Assembly: GCA_025963425.1 (NCBI GenBank)
Contig: JAOPUQ010000157.1
Coordinates: 1-21,128 of the forward strand
Direction: 5' to 3'
DNA length: 21,128 nt
Source: Modestobacter sp.
GTDB lineage: Bacteria > Actinomycetota > Actinomycetes > Mycobacteriales > Geodermatophilaceae
The notes under the pieces are model-generated. The model did not search any database and had not been told where the DNA came from. It was given only the letters and a program-made list of their open reading frames with translations. A program made the position numbers and the translations under genes. Below, in pieces: positions 15,085 to 21,128 of the stretch. Within the stretch, counting starts at the first letter, position 1. Each line of letters begins with the position of its first letter.

Positions 15085-15136
15085 GGCCGCAGACGTTAGC
15101 CGGGGGCCGGCCGGCCGAGCCCGTACGGTCTGCGAC
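15085..15136. promoter_or_regulatory. Symmetric divergent rmlB/rmlA promoter
   Basis: The 52-bp gap has a TAACGT box for rmlB (minus, 15093-15098, 8 nt before ATG) and a TACGGT box for rmlA (plus, 15124-15129, 7 nt before GTG). CGCAGAC at 15088-15094 and GTCTGCG at 15128-15134 are perfect inverted repeats centred at 15111. GGCCGGCCGGCC at 15105-15116 is a 12-bp palindrome at the same centre. The layout suggests two leaderless transcripts under one shared control. The boxes are inferred from pattern only. Confidence 0.6.
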
Positions 15137-16003
15137 GTGCGAGGCATCATCCTGGCCGGTGGGACCGGCAGCCGGCTCTTCCCGATCACCCAGGCCGTGA
15201 GCAAGCAGCTCATGCCTGTCTATGACAAGCCGATGGTCTACTACCCGCTGTCCACGCTGATGATGGCCGGCATCCGCGAGGTCCTGGTCATCACCACCCC
15301 CGACGACCAACCCGCCTTCGCCCGGCTGCTGGGTGACGGCAGCCGGCTCGGGATGCGCATCGAGTACGCCGCGCAGCCCCGCCCCGAGGGCCTGGCGCAG
15401 GCGTTCCTCATCGGCGCGGACTTCCTCGACGGGCAGGCCGCCGCCCTCGTGCTGGGCGACAACATCTTCTACGGCGCCGGCCTGGGCACCGCCCTGTCCC
15501 GGCTGCCCGAGCCCGACGGCGGGCACGTGTTCGCCTACCACGTGGCCAACCCCGCCGACTACGGCGTCGTCGCCTTCGACGCCACCGGGCGGGTCACCTC
15601 CATCGAGGAGAAGCCCGCCTCCCCGAAGAGCTCCTACGCCGTCCCCGGCCTGTACTTCTTCGGCCCCGACGTCGTCGACGTCGCCCGGTCGATCACCCCC
15701 AGCGCCCGCGGAGAGCTGGAGATCACCGCCGTCAACGAGCACTACCTGCGCCAGGACCGGCTCACCGTCACCGTCCTGGACCGCGGCACCGCCTGGCTGG
15801 ACACCGGCACCTTCACCAGCCTGCGCCAGGCCAGCGAGTTCGTCTCCGTCGTCGAGGAACGGCAGGGCCTCAAGATCGGCTGCATCGAGGAGGTCGCCTG
15901 GCGCAACGGCTGGCTCACCGACGACGACCTCACCGCCACCGCCGACCGGCTGGGCAAGAGCGGCTACGGCGACTACCTGCTGGGCCTGCTCACCGACCGC
16001 TGA
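15137..16003 (+). CDS. rmlA: Glucose-1-phosphate thymidylyltransferase
   Basis: It forms dTDP-glucose from dTTP and glucose-1-phosphate, the committed and usually dTDP-rhamnose-inhibited first step. The 288-residue product has the nucleotidyltransferase signature LAGGTGSRLFPIT (6-18), KQLMPVYDKPM (23-33), RPEGLAQAF (82-90) and LGDNIFYG (106-113). SIEEKP, the C-terminal AWLDTGTFTSL and a final GYGDYLLGLL follow. The length is typical of the short RmlA class. The GTG at 15137 matches the family N-terminus MRGIILAGG and has TACGGT 7 nt upstream with no SD. It converges with the AlkA-like gene, stops 7 bp apart. Confidence 0.96.
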   Translation: MRGIILAGGTGSRLFPITQAVSKQLMPVYDKPMVYYPLSTLMMAGIREVLVITTPDDQPAFARLLGDGSRLGMRIEYAAQPRPEGLAQAFLIGADFLDGQAAALVLGDNIFYGAGLGTALSRLPEPDGGHVFAYHVANPADYGVVAFDATGRVTSIEEKPASPKSSYAVPGLYFFGPDVVDVARSITPSARGELEITAVNEHYLRQDRLTVTVLDRGTAWLDTGTFTSLRQASEFVSVVEERQGLKIGCIEEVAWRNGWLTDDDLTATADRLGKSGYGDYLLGLLTDR

Positions 16004-16010
16004 GCCGGGG

Positions 16011-16937
16011 TCAGATTGCCCGGTGGTCCGTCGGCGCCAGCCGCGGACCGCGCTTGGGCGGCCGGCTGCCGCCGACCTCCAGCATCCGCACCACCCGCTG
16101 CCGGTGGCCCCGCCAGGGCTCCAGCAGCTCGAGCATCCCGGCGTCGTCGGTCTTCCGGCCGGCCAGCGACCAGCCGACCAGGTTCTTGAGGTGGTAGTCC
16201 CCGACGCTGACCGTGTCCGGGCAGCCCAGCGTCCGCTGCACCACCTCGGCGGCCGTCCACACGCCGATGCCCGGCACCGTCTGCAGGCGGCGCTGCAGCG
16301 TCGGTGAGTCGCAGCCGTCCTCCGGCTCCAGCCGGTCCCCGACGGTGGCCACCGCGCGCAGCGCCCGGCGGCGGGCACCGTCCAGCCCACAGCGGTGCCA
16401 CTCCCAGTCGGTCACCGCGAGCACCCGCTGCGCGGACGGGACGACCCGCATGCCCTCCGGCGCGGGCCCCGGCGCCGGCTCACCGGCCAGCCGCAGCAGC
16501 TCCCGCCAGGTGCGGTGCGCCTCGAGGCCGGTCACCTTCTGCTCCAGGACGGCGGGGACCAGCGCGTCCCAGGTCCGCCCGGTGCTGCCCAGCCGCAGCC
16601 ACGGGGTGCTGCGGTGCAGCCGCACGACCAGCGGGTGCTGCCCCGGCCGGAACTCCGCGGCGCGGTCGCCGGAGCCCAGCCACCGGGGCACCGTGCTCCC
16701 GGCCCAGTCGGCGCCCGGGCCCCAGGCCGCGACCCGCACCTCTCCCCCATGGCCCGACAGCCGCACCGTCGCCGGCCCGTCCGGGGTGGTGGTGGTGCGC
16801 CAGATGCCGTCCTCGGCATAGCGCAGGGTGGGGTCGCCCGTGCCACGCCGGTCCCGGGACAGGGTGCGGCGGACGTCGGCCGGCCAGTCCGGGCGCCAGA
16901 CCGACTCGTGCGCGGGCGCGCTGGTGACCGTGCTCAT
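16011..16937 (-). CDS. DNA-3-methyladenine glycosylase family protein (AlkA-like, HhH-GPD)
   Basis: The 308-residue protein belongs to the helix-hairpin-helix glycosylases that remove alkylated bases from DNA. The hairpin LQTVPGIGVWTAAEV is at 218-232. It is followed by DTVSVGDYHLKNLVG, whose D247 is at the position of the catalytic aspartate. An N-terminal domain with WLGSGDRAAEF and an LEQKVTGLEAHRTWREL helix (131-147) fits this actinobacterial subgroup. There are no four C-terminal cysteines, so it is not an Nth-type Fe-S enzyme. The ATG at 16937 lies 8 bp after the SDR stop. An upstream in-frame extension to 17156 would run through the SDR gene and is rejected. It is probably co-transcribed with the SDR gene, with no evident link to glycan synthesis. 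Confidence 0.88.
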   Translation of the reverse strand: MSTVTSAPAHESVWRPDWPADVRRTLSRDRRGTGDPTLRYAEDGIWRTTTTPDGPATVRLSGHGGEVRVAAWGPGADWAGSTVPRWLGSGDRAAEFRPGQHPLVVRLHRSTPWLRLGSTGRTWDALVPAVLEQKVTGLEAHRTWRELLRLAGEPAPGPAPEGMRVVPSAQRVLAVTDWEWHRCGLDGARRRALRAVATVGDRLEPEDGCDSPTLQRRLQTVPGIGVWTAAEVVQRTLGCPDTVSVGDYHLKNLVGWSLAGRKTDDAGMLELLEPWRGHRQRVVRMLEVGGSRPPKRGPRLAPTDHRAI

Positions 16938-16945
16938 CGGTGCGG

Positions 16946-17715
16946 TCAGCGCGGGGCCATGCGCAGCGCGCCGTCCATCCGGATGACCTCGCCGTTGAGG
17001 TAGCCGTGCTCGACGATGGCCAGCGCCAGCTCCGCGAAGTCCTCCGGGCGGCCCAGCCGCTTGGGGACCGGGATGCCGGCCGACAGCGCCGTCCGCGCCT
17101 CCTCGGGCAGGCCCGCCAGCAGCGGGGTGTCCACCAGCCCCGGCGCGATGGTGCACACCCGGACGCCCACCGAGGACAGGTCACGCGCCGCCGGCAGCGT
17201 CAGCCCCACGATGCCGCCCTTGGAGGCGGCGTAGGCGATCTGGCCGATCTGTCCGTCGTAGGCCGCGATCGAAGCGGTGTTGACCACCACGCCGCGCTCG
17301 CCGTCCTCGTCGGGCTCGGTGCGAGCCATGGCCGCGGCGGCCAGCCGGAGCACGTTGAAGGTGCCGATCAGGTTGACCGTCACCGTCCGGGTGAACGGCG
17401 CCAGCTCGTGCGCGGAGCCGTCGCGGGCCAGCACCCGGCCGGCGTAGCCGATCCCGGCGCAGTTCACCGCGATGCGCAGCGGGCGGTCCTTGCCCGTCGC
17501 GTCCTCGATCGCTGCCTGCACCGACGCCTCGTCGGTGACGTCGGTGCGGACGAACGTCGTGTGGCCACCGAGCTCGGCCGCGAGGGCCTCCCCCGATCGG
17601 CCTGCAGGTCCAGGACGGTGACCGCGACCCCCCGGGCGTGCAGCGCGCGGGTGGTGGCCTCGCCGAGCCCGGAGGCCCCTCCGGAGACGACCGCGGCGAC
17701 GTCGAAGTTCTTCAT
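16946..17715 (-). pseudogene. SDR-family dehydrogenase (HSD10-like) interrupted by a one-base frameshift
   Basis: Two reading frames together make one complete short-chain dehydrogenase of about 256 residues. The N-terminal frame from ATG 17715 gives MKNFDVAAVVSGGASGLGEAT up to VLDLQADRG. The other frame continues EALAAELGGHTTFVRTDVTD, NCAGIGYAGRV, NTASIAAYDGQIGQIAYAASKGG (Ser, Tyr and Lys of the triad) and ends NGEVIRMDGALRMAPR. The break is at a C5 run, 17590-17594. One more base there restores the frame. The C-terminal half strongly resembles type 10 hydroxysteroid/3-hydroxyacyl-CoA dehydrogenases, so a role in branched-chain or fatty acid breakdown is likely if intact. The homopolymer suggests a sequencing error as much as a true mutation. 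A TAACCT box lies 7 nt before the ATG. Confidence 0.85.
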
Positions 17716-17745
17716 GCCCGGCAGGTTAGTCAGCTCCCGCCGGGC
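17716..17745 (-). promoter_or_regulatory. SDR promoter: TAACCT box flanked by an inverted repeat
   Basis: TAACCT (17723-17728, minus strand) ends 7 nt before the SDR ATG and would give a leaderless mRNA. GCCCGGC at 17716-17722 and GCCGGGC at 17739-17745 form a perfect 7-bp inverted repeat around it, a possible operator. The rest of the 237-bp gap to the flippase shows no gene; its only other clear element is the flippase ribosome site. Confidence 0.45.
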
Positions 17746-17937
17746 GACGGCGGCGCCGCGGGGAACCCGGTCGGCGGCGGCCCGGGCACACCGCCGCGCT
17801 CGACGACCCGCGTCCCCGATCGGCGGATGCGCCGACAGCATGCCTCCCCGGGCTGAGACACTGAGGCAGCCGCAGCCCGCCCGGAGCGCCCAGCCCGAGC
17901 CGGCGACACGAGCCGGCACCACGCGTCCGTCAAGCCA

Positions 17938-17943
17938 GAGGAG
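17938..17943 (+). promoter_or_regulatory. Ribosome site deciding the TTG start of the flippase
   Basis: GAGGAG lies 9 nt before TTG at 17953. No ATG or GTG in a suitable frame has comparable support, so TTG is taken as the start. Confidence 0.6.
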
Positions 17944-17952
17944 CTGCTCACG

Positions 17953-19263
17953 TTGGCGAAGACCCTGCCCGCCGTCATCCGCCAGATCGGCGCGGTCGCC
18001 ATCGGGCTCGGCGTCCTGGGGTTCGCGTCGTTCGCCTTCCTGTCCATCAGCGGCAGGGTGCTCGGGCCGGCGGCCTTCGCGCCATTGGCGACCATGTGGG
18101 TGCTGGTCAACGCCGCCGGTCCGGCCCTCTTCCAGCCCCTGGAGCAGGAGGTCGGCCGGGCGGTCGCCCACCGCCGGGCCCTGGGCATGGGTGGCCGGCC
18201 GGTGTACCACCGCGCTGGTGTGCTGGCGCTCGGCCTGGTGGTCCTCGCGGCGGTCTGTGTGGCCCTCACCCGCGGCCCCCTGACCGACGACGTCTTCGCC
18301 GGCCACGGGGTCCTCGTCGTGGCGCTCCTCGTCGGCCTGGCGGGCCTGGGTGCAGAACACCTCACGCGGGGCGCGATGGCCGGCGGTGACCTGTACCGCC
18401 GCTACGGCGGCCAGTTGGCCATCGACGGGTTCCTGCGGCTGGCGGGCTGCGTCGCCCTCGCGGTGGCCGGGAGCACGGTCGTCGGCAGCTACGCCTTCGT
18501 GCTCGCCGGCGCCCCGGTCCTCGCCGTGCTGGTGACCATGCGGCGGCTCGGGCCGGCCACGCAGCCGGGCCCGACTGCGGAGTGGGGGCAGCTGAGCCGG
18601 GCGGTCGGGCTGCTCCTGGCCGGCTCGGTGCTCTCTCAACTGGTCATCAACGCCGCACCGGTGGCCGCGACCGCCCTGGCGACGGAGTCGGAGTCGGCGC
18701 GGGCCGGGATCTTCGTGAGCGTCCTGGTCCTGGCCCGGGTGCCGCTGTTCCTCTTCGCCGCGATCCAGGCCGCCTTCCTCCCCGGCCTGGCGGCCCTCGC
18801 CGCCCAGGGCAACCGGAGCGGCTTCCAGCGACGGCTGGGCTCGATCCTGGCGACGGTGAGCGCACTGGGCGTGGCGGGGGTGGTGGTCATCGCCGGGGTC
18901 GGCCCGTGGCTGGTGACCCTCTTCTACGGGTCGGACTTCGTGACCACCCGGACCGACCTCATACCCCTGGCCGCGGCGGCCGGCTTCTTCATGATCGCGT
19001 CGGTCTTCGCCCAGACGATGGTGGCGGTCCAGAAGTACGTGCCGGTGGTCATCGGCTGGGCCGCCGGCAGTGCCACCTTCTTCGTGGGTCTGCTGGCGCC
19101 CTGGCGGCTGGAGCAGCGCGTCGGCCTGGCGTTCCTCGCCGCGACCGCGGTGGCGGCCCTGGCCATGGGTCTGCTCCTGCGGTCCTGTTACGGGGACCTC
19201 TTCCGCGATGCCGCGGGACGACCGGCCGGCGGGACGACGGTGGACGTCGTCCCGCCGGTCTGA
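17953..19263 (+). CDS. Polysaccharide biosynthesis flippase-like membrane protein (Wzx/MATE superfamily)
   Basis: This 436-residue protein is almost entirely membrane-embedded, with about 12 hydrophobic segments beginning at residues 9-32 (VIRQIGAVAIGLGVLGFASFAF has no cleavage site). The pattern FLSISGRVLGPAAFAPLATMWVLVNAAGPALFQPLEQEVGR resembles the N-terminus of O-antigen/teichoic-type flippases. A later segment GSDF followed by PLAAAAGFFMIASVFAQTMVAVQK is also typical of Wzx-like proteins. Such proteins move lipid-linked oligosaccharides across the cytoplasmic membrane. The start is TTG at 17953 with GAGGAG 9 nt upstream. It lies between rhamnose genes and gmd/fcl, so its cargo is probably a glycan with rhamnose, fucose or mannose. 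It converges with gmd, stops 8 bp apart. The superfamily is likely, the substrate unknown. Confidence 0.83.
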   Translation: MAKTLPAVIRQIGAVAIGLGVLGFASFAFLSISGRVLGPAAFAPLATMWVLVNAAGPALFQPLEQEVGRAVAHRRALGMGGRPVYHRAGVLALGLVVLAAVCVALTRGPLTDDVFAGHGVLVVALLVGLAGLGAEHLTRGAMAGGDLYRRYGGQLAIDGFLRLAGCVALAVAGSTVVGSYAFVLAGAPVLAVLVTMRRLGPATQPGPTAEWGQLSRAVGLLLAGSVLSQLVINAAPVAATALATESESARAGIFVSVLVLARVPLFLFAAIQAAFLPGLAALAAQGNRSGFQRRLGSILATVSALGVAGVVVIAGVGPWLVTLFYGSDFVTTRTDLIPLAAAAGFFMIASVFAQTMVAVQKYVPVVIGWAAGSATFFVGLLAPWRLEQRVGLAFLAATAVAALAMGLLLRSCYGDLFRDAAGRPAGGTTVDVVPPV

Positions 19264-19275
19264 GCCTCGGCTCAG
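19260..19275. terminator. Hairpin between convergent flippase and gmd stops
   Basis: CTGAGCC (19260-19266) and GGCTCAG (19269-19275) form a perfect 7-bp inverted repeat that holds both TGA stop codons. It could act in both directions, but there is no T-tract on either side, so terminator function is uncertain. Confidence 0.4.
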
Positions 19276-20285
19276 CTGTCGATGCGGATGCGCCGACCGG
19301 AGCGCTCGTCGTCCAGCAGCTTGATGTCGGCGTCGACCATGATCTTGACCAGCTGAGGAGTGAACACGGACGGCTCCCAGCCGAGCTCCTTCTTGGCCTT
19401 CGACGGGTCGCCGATGAGCGCATCGACCTCGGTGGGCCGCTCGTACCGGGAGTCGTGCTCCACGTACTTCTCCCACTCCAGGTCGACGTGCTCGAAGGCC
19501 AGCCGGACGAAGTCGCGGACGGAGTACGCGGTGTTCGTCGCGAGCACGTAGTCCTGGGCGACGGGGTGCTGCAGCATCCGCCACATGCCCTCGACGAACT
19601 CGGGGGCGTAACCCCAGTCGCGGACCGCGTCCAGGTTGCCCAGGAACAGCTTGTCCTGCAGGCCCGCCTGGATGCGGGCGACGGCGCGCGTGACCTTGCG
19701 GGTCACGAACGTCTCGCCGCGGCGCGGGGACTCGTGGTTGAACAGGATCCCGTTGACCGCGAACAGGTCGTAGGCCTCGCGGTAGTTGCGGGTGGCCCAG
19801 TACGCGTAGACCTTGGCCACGCCGTAGGGACTGCGCGGGTAGAACGGGGTGTCCTCGTCCTGCGGCGGCGGGGTGGCGCCGAACATCTCCGACGACGACG
19901 CCTGGTAGATCTTGGTCCGCACACCGGCGGCCCGGATGGCCTCCAGCAGCCGGATCGCGGCGATCCCGGTGACGTCCCCGGTGAACACCGGCTGGTCGAA
20001 GGAGACCCGCACGTGGGACTGGGCGCCGAGGTTGTAGACCTCGTCGGGGTTGATCTCGCGGAGCAGGTTGATCAGGGTGACACCGTCGTTGAGGTCACCG
20101 TGGTGCAGGAACAGGCTGCGCCCGGCGGTGTGGGGATCCTGGTAGATCGAGTCGAGCCGCTCGGTGTTGAACGACGAGGACCGGCGCACCAGTCCGTGCA
20201 CCTCATAGCCCTTGCCCAGCAGCAGTTCTGCCAGGTACGAGCCGTCCTGACCGGTGATTCCGGTGATGAAGGCGCTCTTCGTCAC
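19272..20285 (-). CDS. gmd: GDP-mannose 4,6-dehydratase
   Basis: It converts GDP-mannose to GDP-4-keto-6-deoxymannose with bound NADP, the first step to GDP-L-fucose, GDP-rhamnose or GDP-perosamine. The 337-residue product has TGITGQDGSYL (8-18), the RRSSSFNTERLD loop typical of Gmd (34-45), NLGAQSHVRVSF (85-96), SSSEMFG (130-136), Y154/K158 and FNHESPRRGETFVTRK. GTG at 20285 is the start; AAGGGA lies 10 nt upstream (20296-20301), slightly far. It is divergent from fcl, which supplies the next enzyme, so the product is GDP-L-fucose here. The GDP-mannose feeding it would need manA and pmmA (both in the window) and a GDP-mannose pyrophosphorylase (not in the window). Confidence 0.96.
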   Translation of the reverse strand: MTKSAFITGITGQDGSYLAELLLGKGYEVHGLVRRSSSFNTERLDSIYQDPHTAGRSLFLHHGDLNDGVTLINLLREINPDEVYNLGAQSHVRVSFDQPVFTGDVTGIAAIRLLEAIRAAGVRTKIYQASSSEMFGATPPPQDEDTPFYPRSPYGVAKVYAYWATRNYREAYDLFAVNGILFNHESPRRGETFVTRKVTRAVARIQAGLQDKLFLGNLDAVRDWGYAPEFVEGMWRMLQHPVAQDYVLATNTAYSVRDFVRLAFEHVDLEWEKYVEHDSRYERPTEVDALIGDPSKAKKELGWEPSVFTPQLVKIMVDADIKLLDDERSGRRIRIDS

Positions 20286-20402
20286 GTCGTGTTGTTCCCT
20301 TCGGATCCGGGTCTCGCCACGCGGGGCGACCGAGCGGGGCGTGTGCCCTCGTCGCTCAGGCAGTTAGCCTAGGTCACCGCCGTTCGCGAAAGGGACCAAC
20401 CC
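20286..20402. promoter_or_regulatory. Divergent gmd/fcl intergenic region
   Basis: This 117-bp gap has AAAGGGA at 20389-20395, 7 nt before the fcl ATG. TAGCCT (20365-20370, plus) and TAGGCT (20366-20371, minus) are overlapping TAnnnT matches that could serve fcl and gmd in opposite directions; CCTAGG at 20368-20373 is a palindrome. No -35 elements were recognised, so the promoter assignment is tentative. Confidence 0.35.
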
Positions 20403-21128
20403 ATGTCATTGCGAGAGCTCGACCGTTCCGCGCCCACCTACGTGGCCGGGCACCGCGGACTGGTCGGCGGAGCCGTCCTGCGGCACTTCCAGGACACCGG
20501 CTTCAGCTCCCTCGTCACCCGCACCTCCACCGAACTGGACCTGCGTGACGCCGCGGCGGTCGAGTCGTTCTTCGCCGCCGAACGCCCCGCCACGGTGGTC
20601 ATGGCCGCGGCGAAGGTCGGCGGCATCATGGCGAACAGCACCTACCCGGCGGACTTCATCTCCGACAACCTGCGGATGCAGGTCAACGTCCTGGACGCCG
20701 CAGCCCGGCACGGCACGTCGCACCTGCTGTTCCTGGGCTCCAGCTGCATCTACCCGAAGCTGGCCCCGCAGCCGATCCGCGAGGACTCGCTGCTGACCGG
20801 GCCGCTCGAGGAGACCAACGACGCCTATGCGATCGCCAAGATCGCCGGGGTGCTCCAGGTGCAGGCGCTGCGCCGCCAGCACGGCCTGCACTACGTCTCG
20901 GCGATGCCTACCAACCTCTACGGCCCCGGGGTCATCTTCCATCCCACGGGCTCGCACGTCCTCCCGGGCCTGATCCGCCGGTTCCACCAGGCGAAGCTCG
21001 ACGGTGCCGACACGGTCACCGTCTGGGGCACGGGGACCCCCCGCCGGGAGTTCCTGCACGTCGACGACCTGGCCCGCGCCTGCCTGCACCTGCTGGAGAA
21101 CTACGACGAGCCGGAGCCGATCAACATC
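20403..21128 (+). CDS. fcl: GDP-L-fucose synthase, 3' end cut by window edge
   Basis: It epimerises and reduces GDP-4-keto-6-deoxymannose to GDP-L-fucose with NADPH. The first 242 residues are seen; family members are about 310-320, so roughly 70-80 residues lie beyond the window. Visible are the Rossmann motif GHRGLVG (16-22), AAKVGGIMAN (69-78), SSCIYPK (113-119), the catalytic YxxxK (Y142, K146), MPTNLYGPG and GTGTPRREFLHVDD. The ATG at 20403 has AAAGGGA 7 nt upstream. It is divergent from gmd and completes the fucose branch. L-fucose in an actinobacterial cell envelope or exopolysaccharide is the likely use. Confidence 0.95.
   Translation, partial: MSLRELDRSAPTYVAGHRGLVGGAVLRHFQDTGFSSLVTRTSTELDLRDAAAVESFFAAERPATVVMAAAKVGGIMANSTYPADFISDNLRMQVNVLDAAARHGTSHLLFLGSSCIYPKLAPQPIREDSLLTGPLEETNDAYAIAKIAGVLQVQALRRQHGLHYVSAMPTNLYGPGVIFHPTGSHVLPGLIRRFHQAKLDGADTVTVWGTGTPRREFLHVDDLARACLHLLENYDEPEPINI

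Noticed and set aside
16011..17156. A longer AlkA-like protein starting at 17156
   Set aside because: The first 73 codons lie inside the SDR coding sequence and are low-complexity. The real start at 16937 follows the SDR stop.
17464..19584. A 706-codon minus-strand frame across the flippase
   Set aside because: Only its last part matters: it carries the true N-terminus of the SDR protein before the frameshift. The rest is antisense to the flippase and has no protein character.

Overview
The window is a stretch of high-GC actinobacterial chromosome, well over 70% GC by eye, with strongly G/C-biased third codon positions, GTG and TTG starts and TAnnnT-type -10 boxes. A WhiB2-type WhiB regulator, both late F420 genes (fbiA, fbiB) and the order DUF3499 / phosphomannomutase / SIS protein / manA next to zincin-like gene / whiB2 / fbiA / fbiB match the Mycobacterium tuberculosis region that I recall as about Rv3255c-Rv3262. 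The protein style and the adjacent rhamnose genes suggest a soil or rock actinobacterium such as Geodermatophilaceae. That placement is inference from memory.

Left part (1-7092), all on the minus strand. Read in transcription order it is a DUF3499 protein, phosphomannomutase (pmmA), a Trm112-like zinc peptide, a SIS-domain isomerase-like protein, a CDF-type cation transporter, manA, and ahcY, which runs off the left edge. pmmA, the Trm112-like gene and the SIS gene are joined by ATGA overlaps. manA and pmmA supply mannose-6-P and mannose-1-P, and ahcY removes S-adenosylhomocysteine.

Middle part (7093-12568). A divergent zincin-like protein that lacks its HExxH motif is followed by two unrecognised genes (a two-TM Thr/Ala/Gly-rich protein and an orphan on the other strand). 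Then come whiB2 (minus) and the divergent fbiA-fbiB pair for coenzyme F420. whiB2 has the best promoter in the window.

Right part (12580-21128) is nucleotide-sugar and glycan synthesis. All four dTDP-L-rhamnose genes are present: rmlC (+), rmlB-rmlD (-) and rmlA (+). rmlA and rmlB share a 52-bp symmetric divergent promoter. An AlkA-like DNA glycosylase and an SDR gene with a one-base frameshift follow. Next come a Wzx/MATE-type flippase and the GDP-fucose genes gmd (-) and fcl (+, cut by the right edge). With manA and pmmA the window holds most of the path from fructose-6-P to GDP-L-fucose. Only the GDP-mannose pyrophosphorylase is missing.

There are no rRNA or tRNA genes, CRISPR arrays, insertion sequences or phage genes that I can see, and no obvious new defence or mobile system. 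The most interesting signals are regulatory: six genes with a TAnnnT box 7-9 nt before the start codon (leaderless transcription), the rmlA/rmlB dyad, palindromes on the whiB2 promoter, and tail-to-tail gene pairs only 7-11 bp apart. Several protein families here also look degenerate or shortened (SIS isomerase, zincin, FbiB C-terminus).
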